DNA of 49,479 nucleotides, taken from the NCBI GenBank assembly GCA_041687095.1, contig JAWLCQ010000014.1, positions 1 to 49,479 on the forward strand. Reading direction: 5' to 3'. How positions within the stretch are numbered: the first letter of the stretch is position 1; each line of letters opens with the position of its first letter. The notes under the pieces are model-generated. The model ran no database searches. It saw only the letters and a list, made by a program, of their open reading frames with translations, and had not been told where the DNA came from. A program made the position numbers and the translations under genes. Origin of the DNA: JAWLCQ01 sp041687095. GTDB lineage: Bacteria; Planctomycetota; Phycisphaerae; SM23-33. Positions 24,497-33,077 of the stretch are shown piece by piece.

Positions 24497-24528
24497 TTCA
24501 CCGCGGAGATCGCGGAGACCGCGGAGAG
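24497..24528. repeat. Solo tandem-word repeat (CGCGGAGAN x3)
   Basis: Three consecutive copies of a 9-base word CGCGGAGAN just after the DUF6259 stop. It is one arm of the tandem-word class, and a mirrored arm is not evident. The rest of this 272-bp gap has no gene, and a -10-like box lies at its end. Confidence 0.7.
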
Positions 24529-24705
24529 AAGAAGATCGGCGAACTGCAAATCTGCGGTCCCAGGATCCCTCTCATGCTTCCAGCCGACGCCCAAAGGCAA
24601 GCCTGGACAAGAGCCAATGCGAGATCCTCCCATGGGTCTGTGCAAGGCCGCCTCTTGGCGCCCGTTCCGTTCCCCAAGGTCCGCGACCCGACGGTCCTGC
24701 GGAGG

Positions 24706-24711
24706 TATACT
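24706..24711 (+). promoter_or_regulatory. Likely -10 box of the secreted glycosidase gene
   Basis: TATACT, with a poor -35 (GCGACC) 17 bases upstream; start expected near 24718, 37 bases before ATG 24755. Confidence 0.35.
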
Positions 24712-24754
24712 GAGGACCGATGACCCCTGCGACCCGGGAGAAAAGGACCGACGC

Positions 24755-27418
24755 ATGCACACAATCTGCCTCCGGAAGCCTCTGGGACTCGCCCTGCTCG
24801 CAAGCGCGTCGCTGCTGCTGTCCCCCGCCTGGGCCCTCGCGCAGGACGACGCGGGTGCGACCGACGCGGACGGGAGCGACCCCGGCGCGGGCGCGTTTGT
24901 CCCCTTCGTCATCCCGATGGACATGAGCCCGCAGTCGCAGATCGCGTTCCGCGGGACGCCCATCGCCACCGACGCTCCCCGCGTCGTGGCGCGGGACGGG
25001 CACTTCCATGTCGGGGACAAGCGCCTCCGCATGTGGGGCGTGAACCTCTCCTTCGGCGGCAACCTCCCCTCCCACGCCGACGCCGCCCGCCTCGCCGCCC
25101 GCCTCGAAGCCTTCGGGATCAACAGCGTGCGGATGCATCACCTCGACTGCGCCCCCTTCCCCCGCGGGCTCTACCGCGCGGACGAGAAGGTGAAGTGGAA
25201 GCCCGGCCGCGACCTGCACCCCGACGCCCTCGACCGCCTCGACTTCCTCATCGCCGAACTGGCCAAGCGGGGCATCTACGCGAACCTCAACCTCCACGTC
25301 GGAGCCGTGTATTCCGAGAAGCTCGGGCTTCCGAGCACCGCAAGCTCGGGCTCGTACGACAAGATCGTCAACCTCTTCACCCCCGCCCTCATCGACGCCC
25401 AGAAGGACCACGCCCGCCGCCTCCTCACGCGAACCAACCCCTACCGCAACCACGTCCGCTACGCCGACGACCCCGCACTGGCGTTCGTCGAGATCACCAA
25501 CGAGAACTCGTTCTTCATGTGGGACGGGGAGCAGCACACCCGCGATCTGCACCCCCACTACGCGGACCTCCTCCGCACACAGTTCAACGCGTGGCTGCAG
25601 AAGCGCTACGCCTCCCGTGAGGCAGTGAGGGCGGGGTGGCACCGCGGCCAACAGCCGGGGGGCGAGAACGTTCTCGCCCCCCCGGGGCAGCCCAAGCGCA
25701 GCCGTGAGCAGCCGGACGGCTGGTGGCTGGAGGAGCACCAGGACTGCAAGGCGACGGTGACCCCGACGGGCGCCGCAAGCGCCCGCGTGACGGTGGGGCA
25801 CTCCGACGGGACGGGATGGCATCTCCAGTACAACCATCCGAGCCTGAAGCTCGGCAAGGAGGCGTACTACACCCTGACGCTGCGCGCCCGCGCCGACGCG
25901 CCCCGCGCGGTCGAGGCCTACGTCGGGCAGGCCCACGCCCCGTGGACGCGGCTGGGGCTCACGAGGACGCTGCGGCTCACGAAGGAGTGGCAGACGTTCC
26001 GCCTGGGCTTCATCGCCACCGAGGGCGACGAGAACGCCCGCGTGAACTTCGCCTTCGGGGCCTCCGACGTCGCCTTCGAACTCGCCGACGTCCGCTTCCG
26101 CCCCGGGGGCATGGAGGGCCTGCGGGAGGGCGAGTCGCCCGCCGACGCAACCGTCGCCCTCTTCGCCGACGCCGAGACCCCCGCCCGCATCGACGACCGC
26201 CTCCGCTTCCTCGCCGAGACCGAGAAGGCGTTCTTCGACGCGATGCGCTCGTACGTGAAGAACGACCTCGCCTGCGGGGCGCTCGTCACGGGCACGATCG
26301 TCATGGGCCCGCTGGGCCTGTGGGCCCAGAGCGACATGGACTACATCGACGCCCACGCCTACTGGCAGCACCCGCAGTTCCCGGGCAAGCCCTGGGACAT
26401 GGGGAACTGGATCGTCGAGCCCAGGGCCCTCCTCGACCACCCCGACGAGGCGCCCCTCTGGGACCTCGCCGCCTCCCGCCTCGCGGGCAAGCCCTTCACC
26501 GTCAGCGAGTACAACCACCCCGCCCCCGGCGACAACCAAGCCGAGTGCGTCCCGCTCATCGCCTCCTTCGCCGCCCTGCAGGACTGGGACGGGGTGTGGC
26601 TGTACTCCTACTCCCACCGCCACGACGAACTGGACCGCGACCATTTCGACAGCTTCTTCGATATCGACGCCAACCCGTCCAAGTGGGGGTTCGTCCCCGC
26701 GGGGACGGTGATCTTCCGCGAGGGCGGGGTCGCGCCCTTCGGTCGTCGCCTTACCCGCGGACTGTGCGACCCCCAGGACCCGCTGAAGGACCTGGTAGCC
26801 CTGCACCGGCGGATCGACCGCTCGATGGGGCAGTTGTGGAAGGAGGCGACGTCGAAGCTCGCGTGGCGGGTCAGCCCCCCGGCTGTGATGGCGCCGCTGG
26901 AGTTCGAGGTCGGTCTGTCCGACAATGCGACCCGCGCGGACACCGGAGGAACAGACGACAGGGATCAGCTTCTCTGGGGCCGCGAACCGTGCCGCACCTT
27001 CAACGTCACCTCGCCCTGTGCAAAGGTCTTCCTCCCGCCCTACCACAGCGACCGGCCCGGACGGTTCGCGTGCGTCCTGGTCTCGCTGGACGGGCGGCCG
27101 CTGGAGGACTCGCGGCGGGCCCTGCTGACGGTCTGCGGGCGGTGCGAGAACACGGGGATGGGGTTCTCGAAGGAACGCCGCACCGTCGGCAAGGCGTGGG
27201 GGCGCGGGCCCACGCGGGTGGAGATCCCGCGTCACGCGCCCGGGATCGACGTCCCCACCGACGACGGATGGCGGTGGTTCGCGCTCAAGCCCGACGGGTC
27301 GATCGCCCAGGAGATCCCGATCGGGAACGATGGAAGCACGTCGCGCCCCTCGACCGCCAACCTGCCGCCACCGGATCCGAAGTACGGGACGATGTGGTAT
27401 CTCCTCATGCGGGAGTAG
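24755..27418 (+). CDS. Secreted GH5-like (clan GH-A) glycosidase with inserted carbohydrate-binding-like domain
   Basis: An 887-residue protein. It has a signal peptide (MHTICLRKPLGLALLASASLLLSPAWALA). A clan GH-A-like barrel begins about 90 (RMWGVNLSFGGNLPSHADAA) with RMHHLD, acid/base Glu250 in EITNENSFF and nucleophile Glu585 in FTVSEYNHP. A jelly-roll insert resembling CBM4/9 lies at about 320-450, and a C-terminal beta domain follows. The substrate is unclear. Two short palindromic DNA inserts are translated in frame (25319-25354 and 25655-25685). The stop codon TAG is inside a family D repeat. The frame is open upstream, but the signal peptide fixes the start at 24755. Confidence 0.85.
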   Translation: MHTICLRKPLGLALLASASLLLSPAWALAQDDAGATDADGSDPGAGAFVPFVIPMDMSPQSQIAFRGTPIATDAPRVVARDGHFHVGDKRLRMWGVNLSFGGNLPSHADAARLAARLEAFGINSVRMHHLDCAPFPRGLYRADEKVKWKPGRDLHPDALDRLDFLIAELAKRGIYANLNLHVGAVYSEKLGLPSTASSGSYDKIVNLFTPALIDAQKDHARRLLTRTNPYRNHVRYADDPALAFVEITNENSFFMWDGEQHTRDLHPHYADLLRTQFNAWLQKRYASREAVRAGWHRGQQPGGENVLAPPGQPKRSREQPDGWWLEEHQDCKATVTPTGAASARVTVGHSDGTGWHLQYNHPSLKLGKEAYYTLTLRARADAPRAVEAYVGQAHAPWTRLGLTRTLRLTKEWQTFRLGFIATEGDENARVNFAFGASDVAFELADVRFRPGGMEGLREGESPADATVALFADAETPARIDDRLRFLAETEKAFFDAMRSYVKNDLACGALVTGTIVMGPLGLWAQSDMDYIDAHAYWQHPQFPGKPWDMGNWIVEPRALLDHPDEAPLWDLAASRLAGKPFTVSEYNHPAPGDNQAECVPLIASFAALQDWDGVWLYSYSHRHDELDRDHFDSFFDIDANPSKWGFVPAGTVIFREGGVAPFGRRLTRGLCDPQDPLKDLVALHRRIDRSMGQLWKEATSKLAWRVSPPAVMAPLEFEVGLSDNATRADTGGTDDRDQLLWGREPCRTFNVTSPCAKVFLPPYHSDRPGRFACVLVSLDGRPLEDSRRALLTVCGRCENTGMGFSKERRTVGKAWGRGPTRVEIPRHAPGIDVPTDDGWRWFALKPDGSIAQEIPIGNDGSTSRPSTANLPPPDPKYGTMWYLLMRE
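25655..25685. repeat. Palindrome inside the GH5-like CDS
   Basis: CCGGGGGGCGAGAACG is followed by its mirror, with one extra C. It is read as QPGGENVLAPPG in a region where a surface loop is expected. A second hairpin (GCTCGGGCTTCCGAGC) with a following partial copy lies at 25319-25354. Confidence 0.75.
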
Positions 27419-27517
27419 GGCGTGCAGGGGCCGGAGCGAAGCGGAGGTCCCTGCGCGCGGGACGCCGGCTCCCGCGCGCAGACGGCTCCGCTGCGCTCCG
27501 CCGCCTGCACGCCCTAC
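27415..27517. repeat. Palindromic repeat family D, copy 2
   Basis: A 103-bp palindrome starting GTAGGGCGTGCAGG and ending CTGCACGCCCTAC. Its second to fourth bases are the TAG stop of the upstream glycosidase gene. It fills the gap between convergent genes. Confidence 0.88.
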
Positions 27518-27538
27518 GAGACTGCGCGCACGGCGGAC

Positions 27539-28687
27539 CTACACGTCCAAGCGCTTGGCGTCGGCGGCGTCGGTTCCGCGGAGGCCCTCGATGCGCTTTT
27601 CGTACGCCAGCAGCGGGGGCAGGGCGTTGGTGGGGCGGTCGAGGTAGACGTACGCGCAGCTCGACCAGTCGTCCGTCCGCTCGAACAGCCCGCCCCCGGG
27701 CTGGCTGACGTCCATCGGCTCGCTCGCACCGGCCGCGTAGACGGTCCTGCCCTCGAAGAGCCACTTCTGCCGCTGGGGCGTCCCGTGGTAGCCCATCTGC
27801 TGGATCGTCCCGCGCAGGTCGCGGCGGAACCAGATGGGGTCGGGGACGTGGTAGCGGTAGAAGCAGAACCGCTGGCGCTCGCCGGTGAAGTGGCAGCCCT
27901 GGTAGAGGTTCACGTACCGCCCCTGCCCCCAGGAGGTGCCGATGTAGTCCTCCGTCCCCGTCCCGCACAGCGTGGGGTACTCGGTGTCCCCGTCGACGTA
28001 GAGCTTGGCCTCGCCCTCGCCCCACCAGGCCCAGCCCCACTGCTCGTCTGGCTGTACGCCGAAGTGCACGCCCACGAACCGCCCCGCCCCCTCGATCCGC
28101 GGGAGGAACGTGTAGTCCTCGCAGAGCGTCGTGGGGTTCTGGCGGTTGAACCAGGCGTGCAGGTACAGCGCGTCGTCCACGGGGTCGTGGATCGTCAGGT
28201 CGATCTGCTGCCAGTACATGTCCAGGCGCCTGGGCGTCTCGTTGGTCACGGTCATGCGGAAGCCCGTGCGGAAGGGCATGGGGAGATAGCAGTTGTAGTT
28301 GCGGCCCTCGGGGTTGGTGAACAGGGCGGACTCGAAGACGGGCATCTCGCCCAGCGAGCACCCGAAGAAGTCGCCCCACGGGGCGCTGACGGCCGGGGTG
28401 TCCGCACCGTCCCAGAACAGCTCGACCCTCAGCCCGCGGACCATCATGGGCGAGCGGTCGCTGATCGTCGTCCAGATGTGGCGGATGACCCCGGAGGTCC
28501 CGGAGTAGTCGGCGAGGGTGAGCGTCTGCCCGGGCTCGATGGCCCCGTAGCAGGGGGCGCCCTTGCGCCCGCGGTTGGCGGTCCCGCCGCGGCCCTTCTC
28601 CCCGTGGGGGTTCTCGGGGTTGATCCACCGCGCCTCGACCTTCGCAGGCACGGGCCCGTACAGCGTATCGCAGCCATGGGGCAGCAT
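27539..28687 (-). CDS. GH172-family (DUF2961) protein
   Basis: A 382-residue protein of the DUF2961 family, now GH172, whose characterised members act on difructose dianhydrides or arabinofuranose. Typical segments are ARWINPENPHGEKGRGG near the start, DYSGTSGVIRHIW, PWGDFFG, YNCYLPMPF, EGEAKLYVDGD and YPTLCGTGTEDYIGTSWG. It has no signal peptide. ATG 28687 is chosen because AGGAGA lies upstream and family homology begins there; the longer frame to 29002 reads through repeats. A promoter lies at 28733-28761. Confidence 0.92.
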   Translation of the reverse strand: MLPHGCDTLYGPVPAKVEARWINPENPHGEKGRGGTANRGRKGAPCYGAIEPGQTLTLADYSGTSGVIRHIWTTISDRSPMMVRGLRVELFWDGADTPAVSAPWGDFFGCSLGEMPVFESALFTNPEGRNYNCYLPMPFRTGFRMTVTNETPRRLDMYWQQIDLTIHDPVDDALYLHAWFNRQNPTTLCEDYTFLPRIEGAGRFVGVHFGVQPDEQWGWAWWGEGEAKLYVDGDTEYPTLCGTGTEDYIGTSWGQGRYVNLYQGCHFTGERQRFCFYRYHVPDPIWFRRDLRGTIQQMGYHGTPQRQKWLFEGRTVYAAGASEPMDVSQPGGGLFERTDDWSSCAYVYLDRPTNALPPLLAYEKRIEGLRGTDAADAKRLDV

Positions 28688-28732
28688 GTTCGTTTCTCCT
28701 GATCGATGTGAAACTCTGGCGTTCGGGCAGGG

Positions 28733-28761
28733 ATTCTGCCACGGGCGGGGGCGCAGAGCAA
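28733..28761 (-). promoter_or_regulatory. Promoter of the GH172 gene
   Basis: On the minus strand TTGCTC (28761-28756), 17 bases, CAGAAT (28738-28733). Confidence 0.45.
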
Positions 28762-28827
28762 CAGGCAAGAAGGGGGGGGGAATTGCGGCCTGCCTGTCCT
28801 GATACGCGTTCCGCCTCGCTCGCGGGC

Positions 28828-28966
28828 GGGTGCCGTGGTTTGCGGAGCGAAGCGGAGCAACCACGTCAGACCGCGCCATGCATTCGCAGAACCCGCGTTC
28901 CGCCGCGCGCTCGTGCGAGCACGGCTGCAAACAGCGCAGCCGTGGCACCCGCGATTCCGAGTCTGC
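28828..28966. repeat. Family B copy 3 and family C copy 2 in tandem
   Basis: In the 428-bp divergent gap. GGGTGCCGTGGTTTGCGGAG and its mirror lie at 28828-28867; a GCATTCGCAGAACCC...GCAGCCGTGGCACCC element lies at 28880-28966. No gene is seen in the gap; the promoter of the next gene is at its right end. Confidence 0.8.
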
Positions 28967-29020
28967 GATGGCGGGGGGGACTGTGCAGATACGGTCGTGC
29001 ACCCGAGGGGCCGGTCCGGC

Positions 29021-29049
29021 TTGCCTCGGGGGCGGTGGGGGGCTAAGCT
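29021..29049 (+). promoter_or_regulatory. Promoter of the 353-residue exported protein gene
   Basis: TTGCCT (29021-29026), 17 bases, TAAGCT (29044-29049), with start near 29056. Confidence 0.5.
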
Positions 29050-29115
29050 GGGGATGGCCCGGTGTGCAGGCGTACCGGGCGGCACCGTCGCACGTCCGCA
29101 GACACTGGAGGTCCC

Positions 29116-30177
29116 ATGCGATTCTCTCTCACCGGTCTGGCCCTGTTGCTCGGGTGCTCCCTCGCCCTCCCCGCCCCCGACGCGTCGGGGGACGCCGCCG
29201 CCCGCAGCGCCCGCGAGGCGTTCCCGACGTTCGGGTTCAGCGTCCTGCCCCCGGCCGGTTGGACGCAGATCGGCGAGGGCGGCCCCAACCACGCCGCCCG
29301 CTGGGCCCTCACGGAGGCGGACTCCGATGTGATCCTCGCGGTGGTCTTCATCGAGGTGATGCCCCTGCGCGAGGGCCAGACCCTCTCCGACGCCGCCGCC
29401 GCCATGGCCAAGGAAACGGGCGGGACGGTGCACCCGGCGGGGGCGAAGGTGGGAGGCGAGGCGGCGGTGGCGATCCACGTCGCCCCCTCCGACCCCACCC
29501 CCGAGAGGCCCGTGGCCCCCGTCTACGCCGTCCTCACCGCCCGGGGCCCGTACGTCTACGTCATCGGCGGGCTCGCCCCCGCCGCCTCCGCCCCCTCCAC
29601 CGTCGCCGCCGTCGACGGCCTCCACCGCTCGTGGCAGTGGCGCGAGCTGGACGCCCCCGTGCAGCACCTCCAGCCCTTCCGCTCCGAACCCTTCCCCCTC
29701 TTCGGACTCCTCCGCATAAACGTGCCCGCCATCCTCCGCCCCTACCCCGTGGACCGCCGCGGCGGCTCGGCCATGGTGGGGGCGTACAACTACCTCCGCG
29801 GACGCAACGACTTCATGGTCAGCGTCCAGATCGCCCCGGTGGGCGGGATGGAGAAGGAGGAGGCGCGGATGAAGTACCGCGAGGTCTTCGCCCAACGCCT
29901 CGGGCTCGCCCAGGCCTTCACCTGGGAACCCACGCACTCCCTCGGGGTGCAGCGGTGGCTGTCCACGCCCGCGCAGGTCGACCCCAACAAGCTCCCCTCC
30001 GGGGGGCCCTCCCCGACCATCCGGGTGGGCATCGTGCCCCTGAACGCGAAGACCACCGCACTGGTCGTCTTCACCCTCGCCGACGCCCCCCCCGAGGAAC
30101 TGCAGGCCTACCTGCAGGTGGCGGAGGCGATCCTCCGCACCGTCGAACCGCTGCCCCCCGCCCCCGAGGAACCCTGA
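29116..30177 (+). CDS. Exported protein of unknown function
   Basis: A 353-residue protein. The N-terminus (MRFSLTGLALLLGCSLALPA) could be a lipoprotein signal (LLGC) or a Sec signal cleaved after LPA. The mature protein is a mixed alpha/beta chain; FGFSVLPPAGWTQIGEGG recalls PsbP-like or DUF1795-type domains, and RINVPAILRPYPVD with a second similar half suggests an internal duplication. No catalytic motif is recognised. It lies between the GH172 and beta-helix genes, but the gaps on both sides are repeat-filled, so an operon is unlikely. Confidence 0.7.
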   Translation: MRFSLTGLALLLGCSLALPAPDASGDAAARSAREAFPTFGFSVLPPAGWTQIGEGGPNHAARWALTEADSDVILAVVFIEVMPLREGQTLSDAAAAMAKETGGTVHPAGAKVGGEAAVAIHVAPSDPTPERPVAPVYAVLTARGPYVYVIGGLAPAASAPSTVAAVDGLHRSWQWRELDAPVQHLQPFRSEPFPLFGLLRINVPAILRPYPVDRRGGSAMVGAYNYLRGRNDFMVSVQIAPVGGMEKEEARMKYREVFAQRLGLAQAFTWEPTHSLGVQRWLSTPAQVDPNKLPSGGPSPTIRVGIVPLNAKTTALVVFTLADAPPEELQAYLQVAEAILRTVEPLPPAPEEP

Positions 30178-30206
30178 CGCGGACGCGCGGCGACGCGGGA
30201 GGCGCG

Positions 30207-30281
30207 GGGTGCCACGGCTGCGCCGTTCGCAGCCGTGCTGCCAGTAGGAACACGGCTGCCAACGGCGCAGCCGTGGCACCC
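30207..30281. repeat. Palindromic repeat family C, copy 3
   Basis: GGGTGCCACGGCTGCGCCG at the left and its mirror, ending CAGCCGTGGCACCC, at the right, around a GCAGCCGTGCTG...CACGGCTGCC core. It lies in the gap between two plus-strand genes. Confidence 0.85.
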
Positions 30282-30422
30282 GCAATGCCGCACCCGCAAT
30301 GCCAACCGCTTGCCATGGAGCCCCCAAGTGGTGTGACGCCGCCATCTGTGGGTGGCGCATACGTCCGACCGTGAACCACGACTGGACCGCTGAAGCGATC
30401 CGAATCGCAGACAGGAGCGAAC

Positions 30423-32375
30423 ATGGACCTCCACGTTTCCCCCAACGGTGATGACGCGAACCCCGGAGACGCCGAGCGCCCGCTGCGGACGCTGCACGCC
30501 GCCCGCGACCGTCTGCGGGTGACGCCCCGTCCCCTGGGCGAGGCCCACCGCGTCATCCTCCGCGAGGGCACGCATGGGCTCGCGGGGCCGCTCGAGCTGA
30601 CGGCGGCCGACTCGCACACCGCCTTCCTCGCCGCCGACGGGGAACGCCCCGTGCTCAGCGGGTGGGCGGCCGTGGGCCCGTGGCGGCCCGTGGACGCCGC
30701 CGACCTCCCCGTCGCCCCCTCCGCGCTCGGAAAGCTCTTCGTCGCACCCCTCCCCGCCGGGGCCCGCCCCGGACGGCTGCGGGTGAACGGGGAGCCCCAG
30801 CCCCTCGCCGCCTTCCCCGCCACCGACGATTGGGAACGCTGGCCGCCGGCGAAGAAGGTCGACGACCACACCGTCGAACTGCCCCCCGACCTGCCCCGGC
30901 GGCACGCGACGATGACCGACGTGACCCTCAACGTCCTGCCCACGCCCTGGACCAAGTGGAAGAACGACCTCAACCCGGTCGTGAGCATCGAGGGCGGCCG
31001 CGTACGGCTGCGGGAGCGGCTGTCGGTGAACGACATCGTGCAGGCGACGGACGAGATCCCCGTCCGCGTCGAGAACTGCCTGGAGGCCCTCCGCGAACCG
31101 GGGCAGTGGTGCTACGACAGCGGCAAGGGGCTGCTGTACTACTGGCCGCTCGACGGCACTGCCCCGGCCGACGCCGCCGTCGCCGCCGCCCCCGGCCTCG
31201 TCCGCATCCATGGTACCGACGCGGACGTCGCGGGCGTCGCCCTGCAGGGGTTGATCTTCACCGGCACGGGCGACCTGACCGGGGCCGCCGTCACCGTCGC
31301 CAACGTCACCGACCTCACCGTCGCCGACTGCGCCTTCGAGCAACTGGCGGGGTCGGCGGTGGCGGTGCGGGGGGCGTCGCGGCGGGCGCTGGTTCGCGGG
31401 TGCCGCATCGAGCACTGCGGGGCGGAGGGGGTGACGATCTCGGGCCCGGCGAACCCCGCGCGCGAGGTCCGCAGCGCCGGGCACCTGGTGGAGCGGTGCG
31501 AGATCGCCTTCGTGGGCGAGCGGAAGTGGAACGCCAAGGCCATCGCCGTCGGGGCCGCCTCGCACTGCGTGATTCGCGGGAACTCCGTGCACGACGTGCC
31601 CTACGCCGCCATCACCGTCAGCGGGGCGCGGATGATCTTCACGCTCACCGCCTCGATCCCCCCGCACCCCGACCGCCTCTCCCGCGAGGACATCCCCGGG
31701 ATCGAGGCGATGAGCATCGTGGACTTCAAGCAGTTCGTGAGCGGCTATAACGTGGTCGAGGGCAACCGGGTGGAGCGGTCCATGCTGCGGCTGGACGACG
31801 GGGCGGCGATCTATTGTCACGCCTCGCACCACGACGTGGTGCGGGGCAACGTGGTGATCGACGCGCGGCGGAACCGCTCGCACGCGCTGTACTTCGACGA
31901 CGACCAGACGGACTCGCTGATGGAGGGTAACCTCGTGCTGGACCACCTGCGGCAGGAGGGCCCGGGCGGGTCGGCGATCCACGTGCACGACAACGCCCGC
32001 AACACCATCCGCCGCAACGTGGTGCTGGGGACGCAGCGGCCCTACACGTTCCCGCGGGCGTACGGGGGGCAGCAGGTGACGGGCAACGTCTTCGTGCTGC
32101 GCACCCCGTGGCACGCCCCGATCGTCCCGAAGCGCAACGATGGCCGCTACTCCCAGATCCGCTGGGACGCCGGGCCCAACCTCTTCGACGGCAACTGCTA
32201 CTGGAGCGAGGACGGGGGAGTGGCGGCCGCCCAGCTCCTGGCGCACCTGCGGGCGCAGGGCGTGGAGGTCCATGGGGCGGTCTGCGACCCGGGCGTAAGC
32301 GCCACCGACGCCGGGGAGCTGCGCGTGGCGGAGGGCTCCTGGGCCCACCGCGCGGGCATCGAGGCGCTGGGATAG
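30423..32375 (+). CDS. Right-handed parallel beta-helix protein
   Basis: A 650-residue protein. The start MDLHVSPNGDDANPGDAERP followed by TLHAARDRLR is typical of beta-helix carbohydrate enzymes. From about residue 270 to 560 there are regular coils (DVAGVALQGLIFTG, LTVADCAFEQLAGSAV, HCVIRGNSVHDVPYAAITVSG, NVVEGNRVERSM, YCHASHHDVVRGNVVIDA). Such folds include polysaccharide lyases, epimerases and GH28/GH110-like hydrolases; which applies is not clear. There is no signal peptide, which is unusual for this type. AGGAG lies before ATG 30423. Confidence 0.85.
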   Translation: MDLHVSPNGDDANPGDAERPLRTLHAARDRLRVTPRPLGEAHRVILREGTHGLAGPLELTAADSHTAFLAADGERPVLSGWAAVGPWRPVDAADLPVAPSALGKLFVAPLPAGARPGRLRVNGEPQPLAAFPATDDWERWPPAKKVDDHTVELPPDLPRRHATMTDVTLNVLPTPWTKWKNDLNPVVSIEGGRVRLRERLSVNDIVQATDEIPVRVENCLEALREPGQWCYDSGKGLLYYWPLDGTAPADAAVAAAPGLVRIHGTDADVAGVALQGLIFTGTGDLTGAAVTVANVTDLTVADCAFEQLAGSAVAVRGASRRALVRGCRIEHCGAEGVTISGPANPAREVRSAGHLVERCEIAFVGERKWNAKAIAVGAASHCVIRGNSVHDVPYAAITVSGARMIFTLTASIPPHPDRLSREDIPGIEAMSIVDFKQFVSGYNVVEGNRVERSMLRLDDGAAIYCHASHHDVVRGNVVIDARRNRSHALYFDDDQTDSLMEGNLVLDHLRQEGPGGSAIHVHDNARNTIRRNVVLGTQRPYTFPRAYGGQQVTGNVFVLRTPWHAPIVPKRNDGRYSQIRWDAGPNLFDGNCYWSEDGGVAAAQLLAHLRAQGVEVHGAVCDPGVSATDAGELRVAEGSWAHRAGIEALG

Positions 32376-32444
32376 CTGGCAGGGGCACGATCCTGCGACC
32401 CGGTCCCGCCGACGAAACCCCTCTCCCCCGGTAGCGAGCGCGTC

Positions 32445-32836
32445 AACCCCTCTCCCCCGGGGGAGAGGTCCCCGAGCGCAGCGAGGGGGGTGAGGGGGGC
32501 CTCCGCCCACCACACGCGCCCGATCGCGCACCGGACAATGCCCACGGGACGCCGTTTGTCCCGTGGGACGGCCCGCGACGACCGAGCGGTTCCGGTTCCG
32601 CGACAGGCCCCGGGATCCCAGCGGATTTTCCAGAGGGAGGACCAGACGGTCTGGATCCGCTACGGGACGGTCTGGACAACCGGAACGGATGGGTTCCGCG
32701 CGGCACCGGACCGACAGGGGATCCGGGCAAGGTTTCTCGGTATGCAGGGGCTTGTGCAGGATCGGAGACGGTCCGGTCGCTAAGACCGTCCCACGGGACA
32801 AACGGCGTCCCGTGGGCATTGTTCCCGGGCGAGATC
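32445..32836. repeat. Family F palindromic element, copy 2 (inverted relative to copy 1)
   Basis: The 702-bp gap 32376-33077 holds this element. It is the reverse complement of 13789-14187 with the same order of blocks: CTCTCCCCCGGGGGAGAG, the GACAATGCCCACGGGACGC arm, a central GACGGTCTGGATCC region and the opposite arm ending GTGGGCATTGTTCCCGGGCG. The remainder (32840-33010) has GTGTGCAAGGG words and a CTTCTCCGCCGGGGGAGAAG hairpin near 32950, without a gene. Confidence 0.85.
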
Positions 32837-33012
32837 GCAACTCTGCGGGTGTGCAAGGGGGACGGGTCGGAGCTGTGCCGGTGTGCAAGGGCAGCGAGAC
32901 CGGGGCTCTGCGGGTGTGTGGGGCGCCCCTCATCTGTCGCTGCGCGACATCTTCTCCGCCGGGGGAGAAGGGTTCAGCCCCCCGCTTGGCGGGCGCGGGG
33001 CGCGCGGCCCTC

Positions 33013-33041
33013 TTGCCAAATCCGCCCGAATCGGCTATCAA
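33013..33041 (+). promoter_or_regulatory. Promoter of the sugar kinase gene
   Basis: TTGCCA (33013-33018), 17 bases, TATCAA (33036-33041), with start near 33048. Confidence 0.55.
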
Positions 33042-33077
33042 GGCCCTTCGACCCGCAGGAATCGAAAGGATCCTCCC

